Below are positions 57,365 through 64,000 of a stretch of DNA of 64,000 nucleotides, one piece after another. Numbering within the stretch: the first letter of the stretch is position 1; every line of letters begins with the position of its first letter. The position numbers and the translations under genes are program-made. The DNA comes from a bacterium (GTDB lineage Bacteria > Electryoneota > Electryoneia > Electryoneales > Electryoneaceae), in contig JANQEY010000088.1 of NCBI GenBank assembly GCA_028278125.1, positions 20,443 through 84,442 on the forward strand, given 5' to 3'. The notes beneath the pieces were generated by a model. That model saw only the letters and a program-made list of their open reading frames with translations. It did not search any database and had not been told where the DNA came from.

Positions 57365-58939
57365 ATGTCAAATCTCATTGAGGAATTAGAAAAGGAATTA
57401 AGATATCCTATAGAGAACTATGAATTTATACTTAAGAAGAGTAGAATACTAATCTTTGAACCGAGTATCAAAGCGCGGGAACTTGCACGTAAGATTACAG
57501 AAGACGATTCATTTTATTATAAAACGCTAAGTGCAATTACCGAAAAACGATATGATCGTGCACAAAGGATGCTTTTTGAATCTAAACGCGAGAAAGAAAT
57601 CGATGATATAAAACTATACGAAACTTTTGGAATGATAGACTTTTATAAAGGAAATTATTTGGAATCTTCGAATTGGCTATCAAAAGCTTTAAAACTTGAC
57701 CAAGACAATTTCCGTCTTTCATATATGTGCATAAAAACGATGATCTATGCTGGGCTTTTTTTACAAGCTGAGCAACTTGCAATTAAAGCTTTAGAGCTAA
57801 CCGAAAGAAAACTCGGTCCTGATCATCCTGAAACAGCCAGTGCAATTAATAATCTAGCTGGATTATGTTGCGAACAAGGATTATACAATGAAGCAGAACA
57901 GCTTTATAAAAGGATTATTGAAATAATGAAGGAGGCTGTAGGCCCGGATCATACTAACATAGCAGTCTGTTTAAACAACCTGGCAGGATTATACTTTGAA
58001 CAAAGCATGTATAATAAGGCCGAACATCTGATAAAAAGTGCAATTAAAATTGGAAGTAAAGCTTCAGGCTTGAACCATCCAAACACAGTAAAATATCTTC
58101 AGCACCTGGCGAAATTGTATTGTGAACAGGGTAAATATTACAAATCAAAACAATTGTTCAAGAAAGTGTTGAGAATAAGGGAACAAACTCTAAGTCCTGA
58201 TCATCCCGATATAGAAATTTCTCTTCACGATCTGGCTGGAATATACAGCGAACAAGGATTGTTACATAAAGCAATACCATTATATGAACGAACTTTAGCA
58301 ATGAGGGAAAAAACTGTTGGTCCTGATCATCCAGATATTGCTGAATCACTTGACAATATTGCCAGAAAATACCGAAATCACGGTATATATGATGAGGTAA
58401 AGCCATTGTTAAAAAGAGCCCTTGCCATACGGGAGAAAGCTCTCGGTCAAGATCATAAGGATACAATATATTCACTAAACAATCTGGCTAGTCTATACGG
58501 TGAACAAGGTTTATTTGACAAAGCCATGCCATTGTATGAAAGAGCAGTTAAATTATCAGCCAGAACTCTTAGTTATAATAATCCGGAAATAGCAGTATAC
58601 ATGAACAACTTGGCTATTTTGTACCAGTTAAAACGCTTGCACAACAAAGCTGAACATTTATACAAAAAGGCGCTTGATGTACGAGAAAAAGTGTTTGGAC
58701 CTTATCATCCACATGTAGCTCGCACTCTAAATGACTTGGCAGGGTTGTACCACGAACAAGAAAAATATGATACGGCTGAACCGTTATATTTAAGGGCATT
58801 GGAAATAGCGGACAAAGTACTTGAACCTGATAATCCAAACACGATTAAAATATTGACAAATTTATATTCGTTATATTCATCAATGGGGAATACAACAAAA
58901 GCAAGAAAAATTGAAGAATGCTTAAATAAGATCAAGTAG
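57365..58939 (+). CDS. Kinesin-light-chain-type TPR repeat protein
   Basis: Cytoplasmic protein of 524 residues made of helices. An N-terminal segment (about 1-115) with weak TPR-like helices leads into about nine 42-residue repeats of the TPR_10/TPR_12 kind: ALELTERKLGPDHPETASAINNLAGL and similar units (LGPDHPDIAESLDNIA, in full longer), running to about residue 510. Such arrays bind peptides or partner proteins. No catalytic domain is attached, so partner and role are unknown; related arrays occur both in regulators and in bacterial defence proteins. Good GGAGG site upstream. AT-richer than housekeeping neighbours, so perhaps accessory. Confidence 0.85.
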   Translation: MSNLIEELEKELRYPIENYEFILKKSRILIFEPSIKARELARKITEDDSFYYKTLSAITEKRYDRAQRMLFESKREKEIDDIKLYETFGMIDFYKGNYLESSNWLSKALKLDQDNFRLSYMCIKTMIYAGLFLQAEQLAIKALELTERKLGPDHPETASAINNLAGLCCEQGLYNEAEQLYKRIIEIMKEAVGPDHTNIAVCLNNLAGLYFEQSMYNKAEHLIKSAIKIGSKASGLNHPNTVKYLQHLAKLYCEQGKYYKSKQLFKKVLRIREQTLSPDHPDIEISLHDLAGIYSEQGLLHKAIPLYERTLAMREKTVGPDHPDIAESLDNIARKYRNHGIYDEVKPLLKRALAIREKALGQDHKDTIYSLNNLASLYGEQGLFDKAMPLYERAVKLSARTLSYNNPEIAVYMNNLAILYQLKRLHNKAEHLYKKALDVREKVFGPYHPHVARTLNDLAGLYHEQEKYDTAEPLYLRALEIADKVLEPDNPNTIKILTNLYSLYSSMGNTTKARKIEECLNKIK

Positions 58940-59006
58940 AAGTTTTCTAATTTTCGCACGTAATGAGAAAAGAGGATTTTCGTATTCTCGATCAATCCGG
59001 GTTGAT

Positions 59007-59273
59007 CTAGTTCAGTTCCACAATTGTTGCACCCCATCCACCTGAATCACCGTGCGCGAGGTAGAAAGTTTTTACTTCGGGGATGCGTTTCAGGATAGCA
59101 TGGACAGTTTCCCGTAACGCACCCGTTCCCTTACCGTGAATAATACGGACAGTCCTGATATCCCTTTCAAGGCATTCTGAGATATAATCCGGGACAAGTT
59201 CCTTTACATCCCGGGGATGGAAGGTGTGAAGGTCAAGCACACCATCGATCGGTATTTCGAGGGGTTCTTCCAT
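59007..59273 (-). CDS. Stand-alone Smr domain protein
   Basis: Smr (small MutS-related) domain alone, 88 residues. Marks: DGVLDLHTFHPRDVKELV (LDLH motif) and VRIIHGKGTGALRETV (HGxGxG), followed by FYLAHGDSGGWGATIVEL. Smr domains are nickase/endonuclease modules found at the end of MutS2 or alone and may act in DNA or ribosome rescue. Here no partner gene is adjacent. No strong ribosome site precedes the ATG. Confidence 0.9.
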   Translation of the reverse strand: MEEPLEIPIDGVLDLHTFHPRDVKELVPDYISECLERDIRTVRIIHGKGTGALRETVHAILKRIPEVKTFYLAHGDSGGWGATIVELN

Positions 59274-59294
59274 AATAAATGTGTTTGGTGGTAG

Positions 59295-59316
59295 CCCGGG
59301 ATCAGCGTATCCCGGG
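59295..59316. repeat. Intergenic palindrome of the dispersed family
   Basis: CCCGGGAT / ATCCCGGG with a six-base loop, preceded by GTAG as in other members (GTAGCCCGGG). Located between the Smr gene and the M28 gene. Confidence 0.6.
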
Positions 59317-59340
59317 GATTAGTAATTCACCCGAATAATA

Positions 59341-61590
59341 TTATTTCCAGAGTTTCAGATTCCCGCCTAGCCATTCAAGAATGGTTTCTCTTTCGACACC
59401 ATTATCCATCAAATAACCTACCCAGGATAAGGTTGAATAATAATCCTGTTCCGGGGGTTGGATATGAATCTTGTATTCTTTGATTTTTTCCGTTGCGCTG
59501 ATGATTGCGTTTAAATCTTCACTTTCAGCCAGCACCAGGAAGTGAGTTCCTGTTTCATGAAGTTTGTCCAGCAGGAACTGGGTAACCTGGTTAAAATCTG
59601 ACCATGTACCTGTCATGATAGTCTTACCGGGATATTTCTCCGCTACCGGCAGCCACTGTTCCGGCTCATTAAACGGGAGCTGAAGCAATCCACCCTCCTC
59701 TGTCAATTCACGTAAAACAGGTGTTTTATCCGCACGTACACCTCCATCGAGTACCCACTGGCCGTGATCTCTTAACACAGCCCAGCTTAAACCCATCGCA
59801 TGCGCAGCCTCGATCAGGGTAGAATCACTTTGTTGAAGTGAATCTGCTTCAATAGAAATGAAGATAGACGCTTTTCTCCGGTAACTGTTTCCTCGCATAT
59901 CGGACAGTTTCGTAGCAAGATTGGTCTTTGGATTCTGTTCAATACGATCCTGCCAGCGATCGAGGATGGTGAGTGTTTGTTCGAATCTGACTGAATCCGG
60001 CAGGTAGGGGATACTGAGGATCAAACCGACGAAGCCATCTTTCAGCTGACGTTCCGCCAGGTCCATGTCCAGTACCGGCTCACCCGTGTTCTGGTGCAGG
60101 ATTACCGGGAGTCCATGATGCCAGATGGTTCGTTCCCTGATATTTTTATCCCTAAGAGGCTGTTCGAATGAAGCAATAGCTTCAATCCATCGAGCAGCAC
60201 CCTTAATTGTTCCCTCAATTGCTTTCCCCTCGATATTGTAAAACTGGTCATCCAGTGAGTGGTAAAAGTCATGTTTTCCCCTGCTGTAACATGTAAATGC
60301 GGGGATTCCAGCCTTACGGAACGGAGCGTGATCCGAACTTTCGCCACCCCATGCCCGGTTTGGTTCATAATACTCTTTCACTTCAGCGGGGATAGATTCC
60401 CAGAACGGTTCCCAGACTTCCGGCAGTTGATCGGCACCACCCATACCGAATTTCCCCTCGCCACGACCCGTCATGTCGAAGTTGAGCATGTTGATATATG
60501 AATAAGTATCGGGTAACAGGGGTACCAGGGCTGTACTTCCCAGTAATCCCTGTTCTTCGGCGCCGAAGATGCAGAAAATCAATGTTCTTGCCTGTGGATT
60601 TGCGGCGAAAACACGAGCAAGTTCCATCACGGAACCCGTACCGGAAGCGTTATCATCCGCACCGCTATATACCTGGCCAGCGGCATTTGAACCAGCATGA
60701 TCTCCATGACCACCGACTATGATTGCTTCTTTTGACAAGATGGGATCAGTACCGGGAACAACACCGACAACATTGTATCCCATACCATTTCGAATCTTCG
60801 AGACCTTGGTCTCGATACGAAGTACCCTGTTTGTCTCAAGTGGTAAAGGATTTTCTTTCAGTTTTCGTTTATAACCATCTACAGAATATCCCGTACCGAA
60901 CAGGATATGCCTGAGAATTCTTTCGCCTATGTAGAGTGCCGGGACATCAGGATTATAAGCCTTTTCCATTATTGTCGCGCCGCCGATGGGAAAACTGTCC
61001 TGGTAATACAAAACAGCTTTCGCGCCACGTTTGCAGGCTTCGGGGTATGTATAATTGCGGCTTAATTCAGCGTGCCAGTATTCACCGGTTGCTGGGGTAC
61101 CTCTGAAAATGACAACAATTTTGTCTTTAACATCCATGTCACCATAATCATCCCAGTTCTTGTCCGGTTTACTGATACCATGCCCGACAAGCACGACTGG
61201 AGCATAAGCCATCGCACTACCACTGTTTCCGCAGACTGTAAAGTCATCACCAAGCAGGAAATTTACCACCCCCCATTCAGAGTTTGGCATGGACATTTTT
61301 CCGGCTTTTTCAGTGGAGGCAATCATCTCAAAAGGGACTAAAAAGTTGTCGTTGATCAGTGGTTTCAGGTTCCAGTCGTCGAATTTCTCCGCGATGTATT
61401 TCATCGCTTTCTTTTCACCCTTTTGTCCGCTTTTACGTCCCTGAAATAGGTCAGGATCCGATAGATGCTGGATGTAGGACATAGCTGAATCTGTCTTAAC
61501 AGGCAACAGGGGTGGTTGGGAACTTGCAATATTTGTACTTAGTATCCAGAGAAGAAGGCTAGAAATAAGAAGGCGGATATTTTTTAACAT
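59341..61590 (-). CDS. Secreted M28 aminopeptidase with degenerate M19-like C-terminal domain
   Basis: Zinc peptidase of 749 residues. Signal peptide about 1-24. PA-type insert (about 125-235), then the M28 domain (about 255-475): His295 and Asp297 in GGHGDHAG, the bridging Asp in SGADDNASG, the catalytic Glu pair in FGAEEQGLLGS, NFDMTG, and YHSLDD with the last histidine. All metal-ligand motifs are intact. Residues about 480-749 resemble the membrane dipeptidase (M19) fold: VLDMDLAERQLKDGFVGLIL, IFISIEAD, TPVLRELTEEGGLLQLPF and the C-terminal ILEWLGGN, but the M19 His/Asp ligands are gone. It follows a GGGAG ribosome site. Expected to trim peptides outside the cell. Confidence 0.88.
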   Translation of the reverse strand: MLKNIRLLISSLLLWILSTNIASSQPPLLPVKTDSAMSYIQHLSDPDLFQGRKSGQKGEKKAMKYIAEKFDDWNLKPLINDNFLVPFEMIASTEKAGKMSMPNSEWGVVNFLLGDDFTVCGNSGSAMAYAPVVLVGHGISKPDKNWDDYGDMDVKDKIVVIFRGTPATGEYWHAELSRNYTYPEACKRGAKAVLYYQDSFPIGGATIMEKAYNPDVPALYIGERILRHILFGTGYSVDGYKRKLKENPLPLETNRVLRIETKVSKIRNGMGYNVVGVVPGTDPILSKEAIIVGGHGDHAGSNAAGQVYSGADDNASGTGSVMELARVFAANPQARTLIFCIFGAEEQGLLGSTALVPLLPDTYSYINMLNFDMTGRGEGKFGMGGADQLPEVWEPFWESIPAEVKEYYEPNRAWGGESSDHAPFRKAGIPAFTCYSRGKHDFYHSLDDQFYNIEGKAIEGTIKGAARWIEAIASFEQPLRDKNIRERTIWHHGLPVILHQNTGEPVLDMDLAERQLKDGFVGLILSIPYLPDSVRFEQTLTILDRWQDRIEQNPKTNLATKLSDMRGNSYRRKASIFISIEADSLQQSDSTLIEAAHAMGLSWAVLRDHGQWVLDGGVRADKTPVLRELTEEGGLLQLPFNEPEQWLPVAEKYPGKTIMTGTWSDFNQVTQFLLDKLHETGTHFLVLAESEDLNAIISATEKIKEYKIHIQPPEQDYYSTLSWVGYLMDNGVERETILEWLGGNLKLWK

Positions 61591-61729
61591 GAACAGACTC
61601 CCATATCATGCAGGAATGCATTTGACCAGATAGATTAAGAAGATGAGACTTGAGACGCAAGGCGATAATAACCATTGACAAACTGGAGAGGTTCAAGTAC
61701 CTTTACCGGGCGATAATTGGAGAAACTCG

Positions 61730-62023
61730 ATGAGCGAGAAGAAAAAAGGCGATCAGGACAAGCCGAAAGATCAGCAGAAACAGCATCAGAGGGCCAGAAC
61801 ACAGGTTGCAAAACCAATGTTTACATGGCCATTTGGAAAACGAAACCTGGTAGTTTTAGTTGCTGCAATTTTGGTAATTGCCCTCGGTTATGTTTTTATG
61901 GCACAGGGTCCGCATGACAGTTTTTCATCGCTTACACTAGCTCCATTGCTACTTGTCACAGGTTATCTTTTCCTGGTTCCCCTGGCTATTATTATCAGGG
62001 ATCCGGCGGATAAGAAGAAGTAA
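61730..62023 (+). CDS. Small membrane protein, DUF3098-like
   Basis: Protein of 97 residues: a charged N terminus (about 1-35, Lys/Gln/Asp-rich), then WPFGKRNLVVLVAAILVIAL, a first membrane helix, GPHDSFSSLTLAP and a second helix ending IIRDP. The pattern FGKRN, two helices and a TLAP turn is that of DUF3098 proteins of Bacteroidetes and relatives, function unknown. The start has GGAG upstream. Divergent from the M28 gene. Confidence 0.7.
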   Translation: MSEKKKGDQDKPKDQQKQHQRARTQVAKPMFTWPFGKRNLVVLVAAILVIALGYVFMAQGPHDSFSSLTLAPLLLVTGYLFLVPLAIIIRDPADKKK

Positions 62024-62142
62024 GATTTAATCAGGTTGACGATGCGTCACAATTATTCCGTTTGAGGTAGTTAAAACTATAAACGGATAATAGTTTAAAA
62101 TAGTCGATTGTTTGAAAAATTATTGATTGAATTATAGATGAT

Positions 62143-62218
62143 GGGCGATTAGCTCAGTTTTGGTTAGAGCGCTGCCCTTACAAGGCAGAGGCCACTGGTT
62201 CGAATCCAGTATCGCCCA
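62143..62218 (+). tRNA. tRNA-Val (anticodon TAC)
   Basis: Acceptor stem GGGCGAT pairs with ATCGCCC, D-arm TTAGCTCAGTTTTGGTTAGAG, anticodon arm CTGCC-CTTACAA-GGCAG (anticodon TAC), T-arm CTGGTTCGAATCCAG. Discriminator A; CCA is not encoded. Length 76 bases. Confidence 0.96.
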
Positions 62219-62229
62219 CAATAAAAACA

Positions 62230-62257
62230 AAAGCTTAGGATAATTTTCCTGAGCTTT
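62230..62257 (+). terminator. Terminator after tRNA-Val
   Basis: Stem AAAGCTTAGGA / TCCTGAGCTTT (one G-T pair) with loop TAATTT, followed by TTCG. Confidence 0.75.
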
Positions 62258-62737
62258 TTCGTATTATTTCTGAGTCACTTAACAGCTTTTCGTTACATTT
62301 CATGAATTTTCAAATACATTTATTCAGGAATCTGGAAATTAATTTACAAAATTGCCAAAAGTTAATATGGCTACATTTGAGAAATTTATTTCTAAGAATG
62401 TCAAATTTATCTACATAATCCAGTTTTGTTTAAAGACTATCCCAAATAGGCGATATGCTAATAAATAAAGCATTTAGATTGATGTATAGGATTAATTAAG
62501 AATATGATGATATATTTAAGATCTCGAACTTGCAAACCGTTATAAGATATAATTATGTTCAAACCTTTATAATGCAAAATCTGAATTGTTATCGGAAAGA
62601 TTCTCTCAAATGTATTCTGATCTAGAATTCGTCATAAAAGAGTATACAATGAAAAGAAATTTCATTCCGTATAATCACGCGTTATAAAAAGAAGTCGATT
62701 TAAGACGGGAGGAATTGTTAATATCAATTGGAAAGAC
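62258..62737. other. AT-rich region between tRNA-Val and the nuclease gene
   Basis: 480 bases, visibly AT-richer than the core genes, without a convincing ORF, repeat of the tRNA 3' end, or integrase remnant. It includes the promoter of the next gene and a GGGAGG ribosome site at 62707-62712. Confidence 0.5.
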
Positions 62738-63883
62738 ATGACTCCTGATCAGTTTGTAGAATTTTGTGCTGATCTTTTAAAAGCCCCTCCTGGTTTCAAA
62801 AATGTAACATTAGGTGGAAGTGGCGCAGATTTGGGATGTGATATCTATGCAGAAGAGGACTGGGTGACCCACAGTGGCTACTCCGAGACCATACGATGGC
62901 TTATACAGTGTAAACATAATGCTGGTTCTGGTCGTGGTGTTAGCAGTACTGAGGTTGGGGATGTCATTGGATTCCTAGATGAACATAAAGCAGACGGCAT
63001 CTTTTTTATAACAAGTACGAATGTAAGTGGTATTGCGGCTAAAAAACTCCATGAGATAAATCGTTCGGTACGTCATCCATTCAAAGCCCGGTATTGGAAT
63101 CGTTATGAACTAGAAAGCCGACTGCTATCGACTGCATCCCACCTAGTAAGGAAATATTTCTCCTCGATTGTAACAACTCCGACTATCCCTATAGATTTAG
63201 AATTTCTTCAAGGGATTCGTATACTTGCGATGCCTGACATGTCAATAATGGCATATCAAATTATTCGTCGACTTATTGAGCTGGGTTTGGAAGTAGAAGT
63301 TTTTAATGATTTAACGAGCGATATTGCGAAAGCAGTTGGATTTTCAAATTTACAGGAATCTAAATTTGATGCAATATTATTTTTTCGCTCAGAATTCTTT
63401 AACTATCCAATCTCAAAAAGTGCCCAATTTTTGATTGAAAGTCATTTTTCAAATGGTGGTGGATGCATCTTCACACCTTGGTCCGCGTGGACAGTCAATG
63501 AAGGAATTAACTCTTGGATGAAGCCATATATCCCAGTCGAAGTAACAAAGCTTGAGGGTTACCATTTTGAACATCACGAGGAGGACGTTTTTGTACGTTG
63601 GATTCCTATTTTGGATCATTCAATTGTCGATGGAGTTGCTTCGTTTGATATGAGAACTACTAGAGAATTTCTGACTCCTAAAGGGCACTCAGAGGTTATC
63701 GTTCTAGATAGTGACAACAATCCAGCGGTAGTTGTAGAAAATAAGAATAATTTTAAAACAGCATATATAAACTGTTGTTCTCACAACTGCCTTAGAATGA
63801 ATTTAATGCCTAGTCCTTTTGAACAGAATCTCGAGTTAGAAAAGTTATTTCTTAACACTCTCGCTTGGATCTATAAGAAGTGA
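62738..63883 (+). CDS. Mrr-type restriction endonuclease domain fused to a ThuA/GATase1-like domain
   Basis: Protein of about 381 residues. Residues about 1-130 form an Mrr-like PD-(D/E)XK nuclease: TPDQFVEFCADLL, GGSGADLGCDIY with Asp35, and WLIQCKH with Gln57 and Lys59 (the D...QxK active site of Mrr_cat), then IGFLDEHKADGIFFITST. Residues about 158-381 (RILAMPDMSIMAYQIIRRL, HFSNGGGCIFTPWSAW, AVVVENKNNFKTAYINCC, LEKLFLNTLAWIY) resemble the ThuA/GATase1-like fold, a sensor-type domain without a cysteine nucleophile here. The frame is open upstream to the GGGAGG site at 62707, so translation may begin at a rare ATC/ATT codon around 62714-62723. Probably a defence nuclease; AT-rich and next to a tRNA gene. 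Confidence 0.75.
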   Translation: MTPDQFVEFCADLLKAPPGFKNVTLGGSGADLGCDIYAEEDWVTHSGYSETIRWLIQCKHNAGSGRGVSSTEVGDVIGFLDEHKADGIFFITSTNVSGIAAKKLHEINRSVRHPFKARYWNRYELESRLLSTASHLVRKYFSSIVTTPTIPIDLEFLQGIRILAMPDMSIMAYQIIRRLIELGLEVEVFNDLTSDIAKAVGFSNLQESKFDAILFFRSEFFNYPISKSAQFLIESHFSNGGGCIFTPWSAWTVNEGINSWMKPYIPVEVTKLEGYHFEHHEEDVFVRWIPILDHSIVDGVASFDMRTTREFLTPKGHSEVIVLDSDNNPAVVVENKNNFKTAYINCCSHNCLRMNLMPSPFEQNLELEKLFLNTLAWIYKK

Positions 63884-64000
63884 CTAAAGCTGGAAATATT
63901 AAAATTTGTTTCTTAACAAGTTTTAATATTTCCAGCTTTAGTCACTTCTTATAGATCCACGCGAGAGTGTTAAGAAATAACTTTTCTAACTCGAGATTCT
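63825..64000. repeat. Near-perfect 86-bp inverted repeat at the window end
   Basis: Bases 63825-63910 pair with 63915-64000 with only two mismatches (63865/63960 and 63905/63920) and a four-base loop. The left arm is the last 59 bases of the nuclease fusion gene plus its 3' flank; the right arm would encode the same C terminus on the minus strand. It reaches the window edge, so the full length is not visible. Confidence 0.9.

Noticed and set aside
1..64000. Insertion sequences, integrases, prophage genes or a replication origin.
   Set aside because: No transposase, recombinase, phage structural gene or cluster of DnaA boxes could be recognised on either strand.

Overview
The window looks like a chromosomal piece from an uncultured bacterium of the FCB superphylum (Fibrobacteres-Chlorobi-Bacteroidetes and allied candidate phyla). 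The evidence is family-level: several secreted proteins end in a type IX secretion (T9SS) sorting domain with the YPNPFNPTT signature; there is a C25 gingipain-type peptidase, a tricorn-type peptidase, a TonB receptor with a CarboxypepD_reg-like N-domain, lipoproteins with acidic export-signal-like residues after the lipid cysteine, and a DUF3098-like small membrane protein. Two tRNA genes lack an encoded CCA. I cannot place it to phylum without a phylogeny.

Layout. 1-1.5 kb: archaeal-type thiolase (cut by the window edge) plus its DUF35 partner. 1.7-5.9 kb: two tandem FG-GAP/VCBS secreted proteins, the second frameshifted. 6-9.8 kb: EEP-family membrane phosphatase/nuclease and leucyl-tRNA synthetase on the minus strand. 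10.3-12.7 kb: fixC-fixX-TPR operon. 12.7-13.5 kb: a gene-poor stretch with a sigma-54-type promoter, a cluster of GCAC-type repeats and an intrinsic terminator, possibly an undescribed non-coding transcription unit. 13.5-20.5 kb: lipoprotein/TonB receptor pair, a sigma-54-promoted lipoprotein, MgtC and a PhoB-like regulator; 11-bp-phased PhoP/PhoB-like boxes precede the receptor and the regulator. 20.8-27 kb: menaquinone methyltransferase, tRNA-Gln, S9 peptidase, DUF302 and an aldo-keto reductase. 27.2-31.6 kb: ATP-grasp/phosphohistidine-domain protein, histidine kinase and response regulator in one operon. 31.7-44.1 kb: tricorn-like protease, T9SS proteins, cyclophilin-fold protein, HAD phosphatase, POT transporter and MBL hydrolase.

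44.2-50.2 kb is a five-gene minus-strand cluster: MEMO-AMMECR1 fusion, PAS histidine kinase, NtrC-type activator, HDOD protein and CheR methyltransferase. The NtrC protein fits the sigma-54 promoters seen elsewhere in the window. 50.6-56.6 kb holds a gingipain-like C25 protease and an LVIVD-repeat protein whose 3' ends and downstream palindromes are near copies of each other. 56.6-62 kb: small hypothetical proteins, a kinesin-light-chain-type TPR protein, Smr and an M28 peptidase with a degenerate M19-like C-domain.

62.1-64 kb: tRNA-Val followed by an AT-rich stretch with an Mrr-type nuclease fused to a ThuA/GATase1-like domain. The last 176 bases form an almost perfect inverted repeat of that gene's 3' end. 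It is either the tail of a convergent second copy or a fold-back assembly artefact. The nuclease fusion, the sigma-54/GCAC-repeat locus and the phased Pho-type boxes are the most interesting items. No CRISPR array, complete insertion sequence or prophage was seen.
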